Source: Phocaeicola intestinalis
GTDB lineage: Bacteria > Bacteroidota > Bacteroidia > Bacteroidales > Bacteroidaceae
DNA length: 40,660 nt
Direction: 5' to 3'
Assembly: GCF_014837065.1 (NCBI RefSeq)
Contig: NZ_JACSPP010000032.1
Location: forward strand, 1-40,660
Below the pieces are notes generated by a model, which was not told the DNA's origin, made no database searches, and saw nothing but the letters and a program-made list of their open reading frames with translations. Both the position numbers and the translations under genes were made by a program. Shown here one piece after another: positions 16,304-24,597 of this stretch (positions within the stretch are counted from its first letter, which is position 1; each line of letters begins with the position of its first letter).

Positions 16304-17557
16304 ATGAAGTTTACTGAACTGAATTTGGAAGAGAGTGTCTTGGATGCACTCGATGCGATGAACTTTAAAGAATGTACTCCGGTGCAGGAACAGACCATCC
16401 CTGTCATTTTAGAAGGTAGAGACCTGATAGGCGTGGCGCAAACGGGTACAGGCAAAACCGCAGCTTATTTGTTGCCCGTCATCAACCAGCTGAGCAAGGG
16501 AGGATATCCTGCCGATGCCATCAATTGTGTGATTATGGCACCCACCCGTGAACTGGCACAGCAAATCGACCAGCAGATGGAAGGCTTTTCTTATTTTATG
16601 CCTGTCTCCAGTGTAGCCATTTATGGAGGTAATGATGGGGTACGGTTCGAACAGGAGAAGAAAGGATTGACACTGGGAGCCGATGTCGTAATTGCTACTC
16701 CGGGACGTCTCATCAGTCATTTGAGTCTGGGGTACGTCGATTTGTCGAAAGTCTCCTTTTTTATACTTGACGAAGCCGACCGGATGTTGGATATGGGTTT
16801 TTCGGATGACATTATGCAGATTGTGAAATACCTGCCCAAGGAAAGACAGACAATCATGTTCTCCGCCACAATGCCAGCCAAGATACAGCAACTGGCACAA
16901 AGCATCCTGCATGACCCTGCGGAAGTAAAACTTGCTGTATCAAAGCCTGCCGACAAAATCATTCAGGCGGCATACGTTTGCTACGAAGCGCAAAAGCTAG
17001 GCATCATCGAAAGCCTGTTCAAGCAACAGGAACCGGAACGAGTCATCATTTTCGCCTCTTCAAAACTGAAAGTGAAAGAGGTAGCCAAGGCATTGAAGCG
17101 ACTCAAGTTGAATGTGGGCGAGATGCACTCCGACCTTGAACAAAGCCAACGCGACGAGATTATGCACGAGTTCCGCAACGGGCGCATCAATATGCTGGTA
17201 GCCACCGATATTGTGGCACGAGGCATTGACATCGATGATATCCGTTTGGTTATAAATTACGATGTGCCTCATGACAGCGAAGACTATGTGCACCGTATCG
17301 GACGTACGGCACGCGCCAACAATGACGGATGTGCCATTACGTTTGTCAGTGAAAATGAACAAACCCGCTTCAAACAGATAGAGGATTTCTTAGGGAAAGA
17401 GATTTATAAACTGCCTGTCCCAGCCGAATTGGGCGAAGCTCCCGTTTATGCCCCGCACACCAGCAGCCGGAACAAACCCGGAAACAAAAGAAAGGGAGGT
17501 TGGAAAAAACGCTCGTTCAACAACCGGCGACCGCAAAAGAAAGGCGGAGGGAAATAA
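16304..17557 (+). CDS. DEAD-box ATP-dependent RNA helicase (RhlE-like)
   Basis: The ATG at 16304 (MKFTELNLEESVL) is chosen over an upstream TTG at 16280 because it starts directly at the Q-motif region. The 417-residue protein shows FKECTPVQEQTIP (21-33), AQTGTGKT (45-52), PTRELAQQ (80-87), DEAD (156-159), a SAT motif, and HRIGRTAR. The tail is short and basic (KRKGGWKKRSF with RRPQKKGGG), good for RNA binding. These enzymes unwind short RNA duplexes in ribosome assembly and mRNA decay. It is probably cotranscribed with serB. No good terminator follows within 60 bases. Confidence 0.93.
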   Translation: MKFTELNLEESVLDALDAMNFKECTPVQEQTIPVILEGRDLIGVAQTGTGKTAAYLLPVINQLSKGGYPADAINCVIMAPTRELAQQIDQQMEGFSYFMPVSSVAIYGGNDGVRFEQEKKGLTLGADVVIATPGRLISHLSLGYVDLSKVSFFILDEADRMLDMGFSDDIMQIVKYLPKERQTIMFSATMPAKIQQLAQSILHDPAEVKLAVSKPADKIIQAAYVCYEAQKLGIIESLFKQQEPERVIIFASSKLKVKEVAKALKRLKLNVGEMHSDLEQSQRDEIMHEFRNGRINMLVATDIVARGIDIDDIRLVINYDVPHDSEDYVHRIGRTARANNDGCAITFVSENEQTRFKQIEDFLGKEIYKLPVPAELGEAPVYAPHTSSRNKPGNKRKGGWKKRSFNNRRPQKKGGGK

Positions 17558-17624
17558 TCCCCTGACGCGCCTCCTTAGCTTTTTAATTTATAAGTACCTT
17601 TTTCAGATAAAGAACTTACAGTTT

Positions 17625-17938
17625 AGAGCCTGTTTAAATTTTGCTCAGGTTAATTTTGCGAATAAAATCGGGGAAACAAACCGGAAACAAACGCAAAAGA
17701 ACCTGATAGAATATTAGAAGCTGTTTTGAATTTATCGTGCGATGATTTGGGATAAGTTTTTGAGGCATTTCCGCTTCTGTGATGAGGAAGATAGCGGGCT
17801 ATCTGACGAAGAACAGGAGCGAGAAGGACCAAAAAATCGCCCAAAGCACACACGAAAACGGATACATCAAGCCAAGAAAAACTTTTTGGAGAAATTCAAA
17901 ACAGCTTCTTACTTTATCGGAAAATTTAAACAGGCTCT
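17625..17938. repeat. MITE-like element with nested inverted repeats (full copy)
   Basis: An 18-bp perfect terminal inverted repeat (17625-17642 against 17921-17938) bounds a 314-base element. Inside it is a second, 17-bp perfect inverted repeat (17717-17733 against 17892-17908). The element has no ORF with a recognisable product. A 73-base part (17839-17911) recurs exactly, inverted, at 40588-40660, and another part recurs at 38711. It is likely a non-autonomous mobile element or a mobile repeat that depends on a transposase elsewhere. No clear target duplication was identified. Confidence 0.75.
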
Positions 17939-18107
17939 TATTTTATCATTGGGATATGAGACATAAGATAGCATGTGTGAACGACGAAATAATAATTATT
18001 CCACATGCTATTTTCACATATTCTCTTCTGTAAACAAGAACAAGGAACTTGGTTGAAACAAGTGTTCTACCATGCCCCTTGTTTATCTTGCTACCCCAGG
18101 CAAGCAA
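17939..18107. other. Gene-free DNA with a 10-bp hairpin
   Basis: Past the MITE-like element, ATAGCATGTG (17968-17977) and CACATGCTAT (18002-18011) form a stem with a 24-base loop, followed on the plus strand by TTT. It could help end transcription from either side (the DEAD-box gene or the ybjQ-like gene). No gene is seen. Confidence 0.4.
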
Positions 18108-18431
18108 TTACTCAACAGTAACTGCCGTTCCGCTAGCCGTAACCATTAACATTGAACCATTCACAGTTTCATAATCCAAGTCAACTCCTATGACTGCATT
18201 CGCACCCATATTTTGAGCCTGTTCCTGCATTTCACGTAATGCAGTGTCTTTGGCCTCACGGAGCACCTTCTCATAAGAGCCGCTGCGTCCACCCACAATG
18301 TCACGAATACTGGCAAAAATGTCACGGAACACATTGGCACCAATAATGGTTTCGCCCGAGACAATTCCAAAATATCGGGTAACACGTTTACCCTCAACAA
18401 TGTTTGTAGTTGTCAATAACATAAATTTCAA
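18108..18431 (-). CDS. YbjQ/UPF0145 family protein
   Basis: This 107-residue protein fits the UPF0145 (YbjQ) family: a [21 protein letters not shown] opening, [17 protein letters not shown] in the middle, and [14 protein letters not shown] near the end. These small proteins form a ring-like oligomer; the family is called heavy-metal binding in some databases, but its role is not established. The ATG at 18431 is 3 bases past the upstream stop; an ATG at 18422 would remove three residues and is an equally good start. It is in one operon with the universal stress gene. Confidence 0.88.
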   Translation of the reverse strand: MKFMLLTTTNIVEGKRVTRYFGIVSGETIIGANVFRDIFASIRDIVGGRSGSYEKVLREAKDTALREMQEQAQNMGANAVIGVDLDYETVNGSMLMVTASGTAVTVE

Positions 18432-18434
18432 ATT

Positions 18435-19562
18435 TTATTTGATAATCAGAAGTGGCGTGTTCGAATGGAATAGCATCTTGCGCGCTATGCTCGGATTGAA
18501 CAGGCGGGCAAAGATGTTCCGCTTGTAATTGGACGTGCAAATAACATCAATCCGATTTTCCTGCACAAATCGGTCTAAATTATCCAGCAGATATTCTTCA
18601 TCAACACTCAGATAGTTAAACTCAATGTCCGGATATTGTTTCTTGAAATATTCCTTAATTCCGGCAAGGGTAATTTCATTCCATTTCCGCTTCTCCTCGT
18701 GCGAATTAATGTGTATGAAAGTTACCTCAAACTGGTTATCCTTGAACGTTGTAATCAGCGAATCAAAAGCTATCAGGTCACGCTGGTCAAAACTCGTAAA
18801 CAAAGCCACCTTGTGAATGTCTTCTATCGGTTTCGATGGAGCACGTTCTGGAATGGCATATACAAACGTCGGGCTGCGTTCAATAACTTCCGCCGTTACG
18901 CTACCTATCAATTCCAGGTCTTTCTGGTGCTCGCCCCGCGTTCCCATCACGATGATAAGCGGCCTTTCGTGACGCGCATAGCTTAATATCTCCTCCTCCG
19001 GGATTCCTTCACGCAAGATACAAGTATATTTCACCCTCGGGCAAGTACCCTCTTCCATCTTCTTGTCAATGTCCTGAGTCAGTTTATTAATTTTTTGGTG
19101 AACATCTTCCAGCATACTCTTTATCGAAGGAATGTTTTCGACAGCAGGCACATCGAAATGGTCAGTAGCATACTGTAAACTAGGCATATAAATAGGCGTA
19201 AAATGTACGTGAAGCAACACGACTTCCGCCTGCATCCGTTCAGCCAGATGGAAACCGAACTCACAGGCTTTCAACGAATAGTCTGAAAAGTCTACCGGAA
19301 TCAGCACTTGCGGTGAACCTACAGGTTTAGGTGATTCCTCATGCAAGATTTCAGACGAAAGCCACGAAGAACTTTCAATGACCTTCAATGCCTTGGGCAA
19401 ATCACTCTCTTTGATGCGTACCCTCACGCCGGCAGATATGACCGGCTGAATCAGATTGACATTGTGAATGTATGACTCTATGCCTTCGTTTTCCAATACG
19501 GACTGAAGGATTTGAGCTTTCGAGTACGTCAGAATAGCTAATGTAACAAGTTTATCTTCCAT
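18435..19562 (-). CDS. Universal stress protein with N-terminal DUF2007-like domain
   Basis: The 375-residue product has three parts. Residues 1-66 (ILTYSKAQILQSVLENEGIES, then VRIKESDLPKALKVIES) resemble DUF2007. Residues 85-235 are a UspA domain with VLIPVDFSDYSLKA and the ATP-binding pattern G-2X-G-9X-G-S (GTRG at 207-210, GS at 220-221). Residues 250-375 are a second Usp-like domain that lacks the glycine motif. One domain should bind ATP and the other probably does not. Usp proteins help cells survive growth arrest and stress. The ybjQ-like gene follows 3 bases downstream, and a strong terminator lies just upstream, so the gene probably has its own promoter within the 20 bases between that hairpin and its start, or depends on read-through. 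Confidence 0.85.
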   Translation of the reverse strand: MEDKLVTLAILTYSKAQILQSVLENEGIESYIHNVNLIQPVISAGVRVRIKESDLPKALKVIESSSWLSSEILHEESPKPVGSPQVLIPVDFSDYSLKACEFGFHLAERMQAEVVLLHVHFTPIYMPSLQYATDHFDVPAVENIPSIKSMLEDVHQKINKLTQDIDKKMEEGTCPRVKYTCILREGIPEEEILSYARHERPLIIVMGTRGEHQKDLELIGSVTAEVIERSPTFVYAIPERAPSKPIEDIHKVALFTSFDQRDLIAFDSLITTFKDNQFEVTFIHINSHEEKRKWNEITLAGIKEYFKKQYPDIEFNYLSVDEEYLLDNLDRFVQENRIDVICTSNYKRNIFARLFNPSIARKMLFHSNTPLLIIK

Positions 19563-19584
19563 AACTCAAAATTTAATAGTTTAT

Positions 19585-19642
19585 AAAAAACTCACCACAG
19601 ATGCACTAAGAAATTCCGTTTCCATCCGTGCAATCTGTGGTG
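19585..19642 (-). terminator. Terminator after the small HTH gene
   Basis: CACCACAGATGCAC (19593-19606) pairs with 19628-19642, with one bulged base. On the minus strand the stem is followed by a run of six T (plus A-run 19585-19590). It sits 11 bases past the stop of the HTH gene. Confidence 0.75.
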
Positions 19643-19652
19643 AACACTCTTT

Positions 19653-19910
19653 TCAGGCATCCTGTTGCTCTCTCAAAATAGCAAGAGCCTTGTCAAGTAC
19701 AGTCGTGTCATCCAACATTACCAGCCCTCCATCCGGCCCCGGCTCCAAATGGATGCCCACGCTTTTACCGTCTTTAAAATTATGTCCTCCAAAGAAATTA
19801 CGCACCGTTTCCACACTTAGGTTCAGCTCATCGGCTATACGGTGCATACTCCCGCTTGGCAGTGAATCCTTGATTTTACGAAGTTCATTAAAAGTTATCG
19901 TTCTGTTCAT
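19653..19910 (-). CDS. Small DNA-binding protein with HTH
   Basis: The ATG at 19910 gives an 85-residue protein starting MNRTITFNELRKIKDSL; a longer in-frame start at 19937 adds nine residues and is less likely. Residues 18-40 (SGSMHRIADELNLSVETVRNFFGG) form a helix-turn-helix of the type found in small Bacteroidales regulators. The acidic C-terminal half (GPDGGLVMLDDTTVLDKALAIL) may serve in dimerisation. It is monocistronic, with its own terminator. The target is unknown; its own upstream region and the stress genes downstream are natural candidates. Confidence 0.6.
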   Translation of the reverse strand: MNRTITFNELRKIKDSLPSGSMHRIADELNLSVETVRNFFGGHNFKDGKSVGIHLEPGPDGGLVMLDDTTVLDKALAILREQQDA

Positions 19911-20184
19911 AGTAGTCAAAATTTTAAAGTTAGACAAATCATTTAGTTAATTCACGATATAAATGTAATAAAATTATATGAAACAGCAAATATTTTTCTC
20001 CATTTTTTCTCCCGGAAAGAAAATTTATACTTCCTGCAGCATTAATTTATGCATTTTTGTCGCTTGTCACATTTGTCAAGCCGGATTTGTGCCCGTACAC
20101 TTTATATCCATCAGCTTTTTTTCCAAGCCAAACCAGAACATCAGTTTAGTCCGATAATCCAAGCCACATGGCTGCCTTGCTTGT

Positions 20185-20253
20185 AAGATTATTAATCTTC
20201 ACGCCGAAAGATTATTAATCTTACAGCCTGAAGATTAATAATCTTACAAACGA
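20185..20253. repeat. Three 23-bp tandem units with a 15-bp palindrome
   Basis: AAGATTATTAATCTT occurs at 20185-20199 and 20208-20222, and its reverse complement AAGATTAATAATCTT at 20231-20245. Starts are exactly 23 bases apart. Each unit is a near-perfect palindrome around one central base, and the 8-base spacers differ. This could be a cluster of protein binding sites or a repeat family. It lies within the gene-free stretch 19911-20416. Confidence 0.75.
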
Positions 20254-20292
20254 TGCAGCTATATTGCGGAGAAAACAAAGCTTGCTTGTCAT

Positions 20293-20340
20293 GCCGGATG
20301 TGTAATCCGGCGTAATTGAAGAAGCGGATTTATAATCCAG
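20293..20340. repeat. Paired hairpin repeats (GCCGGAT type)
   Basis: GCCGGAT (20293-20299) and ATCCGGC (20305-20311) form a 7-bp stem with a five-base loop. A related, imperfect copy follows at about 20324-20341 (GCGGAT, then AATCCAGC). They lie 76 bases or more past the PAP2 stop and could serve as its terminator, though no T-run follows. The remaining part of 19911-20416 holds no gene I can support. Confidence 0.5.
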
Positions 20341-20416
20341 CGTGACACTGGCAACAGGAGTGATACCGACAGTGTATATTTCATTAAAATGCATAATTCA
20401 CACCGTTCAAAGTATA

Positions 20417-21124
20417 TCAAAAATGGAGACCCTTAGACAGCACCATACCGCCCACTACGATGTACAGACAAGTAATAAGCAGTGCTGTATAGAACATACG
20501 GATATCATCCACTTCAAAACCGGTGGCTGTATATTGCCCCGAAATATACTTGGGACATTCGAAATACCTGCAAGCAACAAAACGATAAGCCGCATAAACA
20601 ATGACGGCAATCACGCTTCCAGCCAAGGCACCGCACAGCACATCGCCCGGATAATGCACGCCCAGATAAATGCGTGAATAGGAAGGAACCGCAGCCCACA
20701 GAAACATCACACACGTAAGCCAACGATTGCGAATCAATAATGAAATGAACGTAGCGAAAGCAAATGTGTTGGCTGCATGGCTGGAAATAAAGCCGTATTG
20801 TCCTCCCCGATAACCATTCACCACATCCACCAAGTACATCAGATTGGGATCCTGAGCTGGACGGAAACGATGAAAATAAGGTTTGCACAGACCGGAAGCA
20901 AACTGGTCGGCACATGTAATAACCACAGCCACCATCACAACGATAAACAGAGCATGAAGCAACTTGGTGTTTTTAAAGATGATATAAATCAACACAATAG
21001 CTGCCAGCAGCCAGGTTTTCGTGTCGGATACCACCCACATCACCCCGTCCCAAAACAACGAACCGCTTCCGTTCAGTGCCAAAAGCAGCTGTTGGTCGAC
21101 TTCAATAAGTTGCTGTATGTCCAT
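20417..21124 (-). CDS. PAP2-family membrane phosphatase
   Basis: The ATG at 21124 (MDIQQLIEVDQQLL) is used rather than the TTG two codons upstream. The 235-residue protein has the three acid-phosphatase motifs: KPYFHRFRP (motif 1), SSHAAN (motif 2, with the catalytic histidine), and SRIYLGVHYPGD (motif 3, with the nucleophilic histidine). Several hydrophobic segments mark it as an integral inner-membrane protein. PAP2 enzymes act on lipid phosphates, such as undecaprenyl pyrophosphate or lipid A phosphates; the substrate cannot be told here. It lies 116 bases past batE in the same direction and may be the last gene of that operon. Confidence 0.9.
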   Translation of the reverse strand: MDIQQLIEVDQQLLLALNGSGSLFWDGVMWVVSDTKTWLLAAIVLIYIIFKNTKLLHALFIVVMVAVVITCADQFASGLCKPYFHRFRPAQDPNLMYLVDVVNGYRGGQYGFISSHAANTFAFATFISLLIRNRWLTCVMFLWAAVPSYSRIYLGVHYPGDVLCGALAGSVIAVIVYAAYRFVACRYFECPKYISGQYTATGFEVDDIRMFYTALLITCLYIVVGGMVLSKGLHF

Positions 21125-21147
21125 AATCAATCACTTCATGCATAAAT

Positions 21148-21220
21148 CACAGGGACACGCCTATGCCGTGCTCTCCATCAATGCTATCCCGCAAATCCGA
21201 AAAAGACAGTGTTCCCTGTG
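21148..21220. repeat. Long-range hairpin between batE and PAP2 gene
   Basis: CACAGGGACAC (21148-21158) can pair with GTGTTCCCTGTG (21209-21220), with one bulge and a 50-base loop. It may end most bat transcripts or stabilise the 3' end. No T-run is present, so it is only a candidate. Confidence 0.35.
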
Positions 21221-21240
21221 CCCGGTTTCAGATTCAATTT

Positions 21241-21990
21241 TCATATCACTTCGATAGAAGTTGTGGGAAGCCAGCCTTCCTTACCATCTTCCAGCCGGAT
21301 TTCCTTCCACCCTTTCATCGAATTGTCTTCAATATATACTTTCGTACCTTCGTGCAGCACGAACAAATCGGTACCACTTTCGTTAGGCGTACTTTTTACG
21401 GTTATCGTTGGTTCCATCACAATGGCACTCTTGCGGTCTATTACCTTGTTTTTTTGCTCACCAGCAAAAATATTAGCGCACACACATACGACAAGGAACA
21501 GCACGGCAGCGATGAATCCTACTTTCTTCAATATCAAACGATTGCCAAAAATGTACAGTGCCAACCCAGCCAACAAAAGCAAGAAAGCAACAATACCTGT
21601 TGTACCCCATTCTTTTTCGCTCATCAAGTTGGTGATGTTTTTCATCCACGTCACGATGAACACTTCACTGGTAGGAGTTATCTGGTCAACAGTCTTACTA
21701 CGCACCAAATCAAGATTGAAACGGATGTCGGCATCTCCTGGATTCAGCAACAATGCCCGTTCATAGTTCAGCACCGCTTTGGCTATGTTTTTCGTCTTGT
21801 AATAACTGTTGCCCAAGTTGTAATACAGAGCTGCCGACTCACCTTCATCAGCCAATACCGACTCGTATATCTTGATGGCATCTTCAAACTTGTTTTCCTG
21901 ATAAGCCTTGTCGCCTTCCACTTTCGTGGCGGCAACAGCCAATTGCATTGCGCCTATCAAAAAAACGAACAATATAGACAGTTTTTTCAT
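21241..21990 (-). CDS. batE: BatE: TPR and SH3-like membrane protein
   Basis: The ATG at 21990 gives a signal peptide (MKKLSILFVFLIGAMQLAVAA); upstream in-frame starts lie inside batD. In the 249-residue product, residues 22-90 hold TPR repeats (AYQENKFEDAIKIYESVL, then ALYYNLGNSYYKTKNIAKAVLNYERAL). Two membrane segments follow (about 130-170). The last 70 residues look like an SH3 domain (VKSTPNESGTDLFVLHEGTKV with GWLPTTSIEVI). BatE is the terminal member of the Bacteroides aerotolerance operon, and the SH3 part may touch peptidoglycan. Confidence 0.88.
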   Translation of the reverse strand: MKKLSILFVFLIGAMQLAVAATKVEGDKAYQENKFEDAIKIYESVLADEGESAALYYNLGNSYYKTKNIAKAVLNYERALLLNPGDADIRFNLDLVRSKTVDQITPTSEVFIVTWMKNITNLMSEKEWGTTGIVAFLLLLAGLALYIFGNRLILKKVGFIAAVLFLVVCVCANIFAGEQKNKVIDRKSAIVMEPTITVKSTPNESGTDLFVLHEGTKVYIEDNSMKGWKEIRLEDGKEGWLPTTSIEVI

Positions 21991-22012
21991 ATCCGGTTTC
22001 TCCTTAATTAAT

Positions 22013-23845
22013 TTAATGTTTGATACTGTTCTCCATCTTACCGATGGCATCCACCGAAGTGGCATACACTTTATCCATTGCCTCGTTCTCATCACCTGGT
22101 GCATAGCGGGCGAACTCGCATTCATTCAAGGCGTTGATGAATGTCTTTGTCACGTCTTCGGCAACTCCGTGCTTGGTCAGTTCTGCTTCAATGTTATCTT
22201 TTGAGAGTTGCGAGACCGGAATACTCAACTTATCGCTGATATATCCCCACAAAGCTTTCAACACTTCATCGTAAAACTCATTTTTCTTATTCTCTGCCAA
22301 CAACTTTCCTGCCAACTTCATGCGCTTAGTGGCTACTTTGTTAGCTTTCTTGGTCTTCACCTTTGCTACATTGGCGTTCTCGGCCGCCTGCTTGCGGAAG
22401 AAAACGACCAGTGCTACAAACACAATAAACGGAATAAGATAACCCAGCCAATATCCCATAGTACCGAAAAAGACTTCGCCTTTCGGGGTAAGTGTCGTAT
22501 CGCCCAGCTTGATGAAACGTACATCCTGTCCCAATACCTTTACGTTTTCCTTATTAGTAAAGTCAGCTATCACCTGGTCGGCATTACCTTTACCTTTTTC
22601 CACCTTCAAATCGTATGCCTCAGTTTTCAAGGTCTTATACGACTGACTCTTTAAGTCAAAATAAACAAATTCCACCGGAGGAATAGTAAAATTGCCGGCA
22701 TGACGCGGAATAGCAAGATACTCAATAGTTTGCGTACCAGACAATCCTGCACGCGAGACATCGAAATTGTTGGTCACTTTCGGATCATATACTTCAAAAT
22801 CTTCGGGGAATTTCACTTCCGGACTGGTGATAAGCTTCATATTGCCTGCTCCCTTGATGGTAAGCTTGATGGTCACAGCATCATTGGTCTTCACTTCTTT
22901 CGCGTTGATAGAAGATGTCATTGTAAACTCTCCTACTCCTCCTGAAAAGTTCGCTGGCTTAACAGGAAGAGGTTTAACGTTGATGACCACTTTCGGAGCC
23001 ACAATTTTTTTCTTCACTTCAATATATCCTCCTCCATTGAAGAACGCATCAAAGGGATCATCCGAAATGGTCTGCTGAGCCACGACTCCATCAAAAGTGA
23101 CAGCAGGAATCTCCAGTTTGCCTGTCTGTTGTGGGAATAAGACATATTGACGCCAAATGATTGTGTTGTAATTACGCCCATTATAGTGCTCCATCGAATA
23201 TTGCTTCTGCTGGGGCAGTTGGATTTCCTGCATCTGGAAACCCTTCATATCCGGCATGTCCTCCATCAGCTGGCGCAAATTTACCGACGTATAGACTTTA
23301 TAAGTCAACAAGATAGCTTCTTGCTCATAGACAGTAGTCTTTGATGCAGTAGCTGTAATGAACAAGTCTTTATCGGTGATTCTGCTTCCGGCTATCTGTC
23401 CGCGCGACGATGACGAACCGCCTCCTCCCTGATTAGCCTGCGAATTGCCAGCCGTCTGGTCGGGCGGGAGCACCTTGATGGTGAGCGCATTCGAAAACAC
23501 TTTTTCCCCGTCCACCTCAATGCTGGCAGCCGGAATGGTATATGTACCTTCCTTGCCTGCCATCAAGATGTAAGTGTATGTGATGGAACTGCTCGAAGAC
23601 ACCTTTCCGTTAATGATTTGCGTACTGGACTGTTGCGAACGAGTAGGTCCCATCAACACATCAAATCCTTTGATGGATGGAGCCAGAAAATCTTTCACTT
23701 TTTGTGTATTTACTGTAAATGTCAGTCGGAACTGGTCGCCACTTACCACAACTTCTGGTGCGTCGGCAGTAAGCGTTGCTCCATTCTTTGCCTGCATCGG
23801 CAAAGCCGCAATGACTAACAGTAGTAAGAAGATAAGTTTTCTCAT
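22013..23845 (-). CDS. batD: BatD: oxygen-tolerance membrane protein
   Basis: The 610-residue protein begins with a signal peptide (MRKLIFLLLLVIAALPMQAK). It then has repeated beta-sandwich segments such as ADAPEVVVSGDQFRLTF and KTNDAVTIKLTIKGAGNMKLI, the pattern of BatD. A glycine/serine-rich linker lies near residues 138-150. One membrane helix (about 462-482, YWLGYLIPFIVFVALVVFF) leads to a lysine-rich cytoplasmic tail with a C-terminal helical domain. In Bacteroides fragilis BatD is linked to tolerance of air exposure. It is 45 bases from batC and 22 from batE. Confidence 0.9.
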   Translation of the reverse strand: MRKLIFLLLLVIAALPMQAKNGATLTADAPEVVVSGDQFRLTFTVNTQKVKDFLAPSIKGFDVLMGPTRSQQSSTQIINGKVSSSSSITYTYILMAGKEGTYTIPAASIEVDGEKVFSNALTIKVLPPDQTAGNSQANQGGGGSSSSRGQIAGSRITDKDLFITATASKTTVYEQEAILLTYKVYTSVNLRQLMEDMPDMKGFQMQEIQLPQQKQYSMEHYNGRNYNTIIWRQYVLFPQQTGKLEIPAVTFDGVVAQQTISDDPFDAFFNGGGYIEVKKKIVAPKVVINVKPLPVKPANFSGGVGEFTMTSSINAKEVKTNDAVTIKLTIKGAGNMKLITSPEVKFPEDFEVYDPKVTNNFDVSRAGLSGTQTIEYLAIPRHAGNFTIPPVEFVYFDLKSQSYKTLKTEAYDLKVEKGKGNADQVIADFTNKENVKVLGQDVRFIKLGDTTLTPKGEVFFGTMGYWLGYLIPFIVFVALVVFFRKQAAENANVAKVKTKKANKVATKRMKLAGKLLAENKKNEFYDEVLKALWGYISDKLSIPVSQLSKDNIEAELTKHGVAEDVTKTFINALNECEFARYAPGDENEAMDKVYATSVDAIGKMENSIKH

Positions 23846-23890
23846 TGTGTATTATTGTTTTATTTACAGTTGGCTAAATTTTCCGGTTTC

Positions 23891-24595
23891 TTACCAGTCT
23901 TTTTCCAGCTTTCGCCCTTCCACGCGGACACCTTTTTTCACTTTGTCCTGCACGTTCTTTTCATCCTGCATTGCAGCTCTCAGCAACTGTTCGGCATTTT
24001 CCTTCGACATTTGGTTCTGCTGCTGTTGCTGCTGTTGCTGATTCTGCTGTTGCTGATCTTTCTTTTGTTGGTCTTGCTGGTCTTTATTCTGTTGTTTTTC
24101 GTCTTGCTTCTGGTCTTGCTTCTGTTGCTGTTGTTGATCCTGTTGCTGATTTTGCTGCTGGTCTTTCAATTGTTTTTGTGCCAAAGCAAGGTTGTAACGC
24201 GTTTCATTGTCTTTCGGATTGTTTCGCAAGGCTTCCTTATAAGCTTCAATGCACTGTGGCAACTGTTTCGATGATTGCAGAATGACACCCATATTATGGT
24301 AAATCTGTGCCAGCTTCATTTTATCTTTCTCCACATGCCGTGCAGCCTCGTATTGCTCCATTGCCTCCTTGGCCTTTTGTTGCATCAGCAACGAATTTGC
24401 CAGATTATACATTGCATCGGTCGACTTTGGCTCCAGTTCCAAAGCCTTACGGTAATCCACTTCTGCCTTCACATAAGTGCTATCTTTGTAAAGCTTGTTG
24501 CCACTCCGCAAATAATCGCGTTCGCTTTTCTGACAATAAGCAGCGACCGATACGAGCATGAATCCAAGCAGTAAAATATATCCTTTTCGTCCCAT
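23891..24595 (-). CDS. batC: BatC: TPR protein with glutamine-rich tract
   Basis: The start is the ATG at 24595, two bases past the batB stop. The 234-residue protein has a short signal or anchor (MGRKGYILLLGFMLVSVAAYC). It then has about three TPR units (SGNKLYKDSTYVKAEVDYRKAL, then STDAMYNLANSLLMQQKAKEAMEQYEAA, then IYHNMGVILQSSKQLPQCIEAYKEAL). Residues 147-195 form a Gln/Lys/Asp-rich low-complexity tract, and a charged conserved end follows (AEQLLRAAMQDEKNVQDKVKK). TPRs suggest a scaffold for the VWA partners BatA and BatB. The CAG/CAA repeat makes the tract prone to length change. Confidence 0.88.
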   Translation of the reverse strand: MGRKGYILLLGFMLVSVAAYCQKSERDYLRSGNKLYKDSTYVKAEVDYRKALELEPKSTDAMYNLANSLLMQQKAKEAMEQYEAARHVEKDKMKLAQIYHNMGVILQSSKQLPQCIEAYKEALRNNPKDNETRYNLALAQKQLKDQQQNQQQDQQQQQKQDQKQDEKQQNKDQQDQQKKDQQQQNQQQQQQQQNQMSKENAEQLLRAAMQDEKNVQDKVKKGVRVEGRKLEKDW

Positions 24596-24597
24596 AA

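Noticed and set aside
21163..22011. Long plus-strand ORF of 282 codons
   Set aside because: It is antisense to batE, which has a signal peptide, TPRs and an SH3-like end. The antisense product has no recognisable domain.
21991..22125. N-terminal extension of BatE
   Set aside because: It would lie in the end of batD and bury the clear signal peptide starting at 21990.
23855..24274. Leucine-rich plus-strand ORF resembling a membrane protein
   Set aside because: The leucine runs are the reverse complement of the CAG/CAA tract in batC, so it is an artefact of that repeat.
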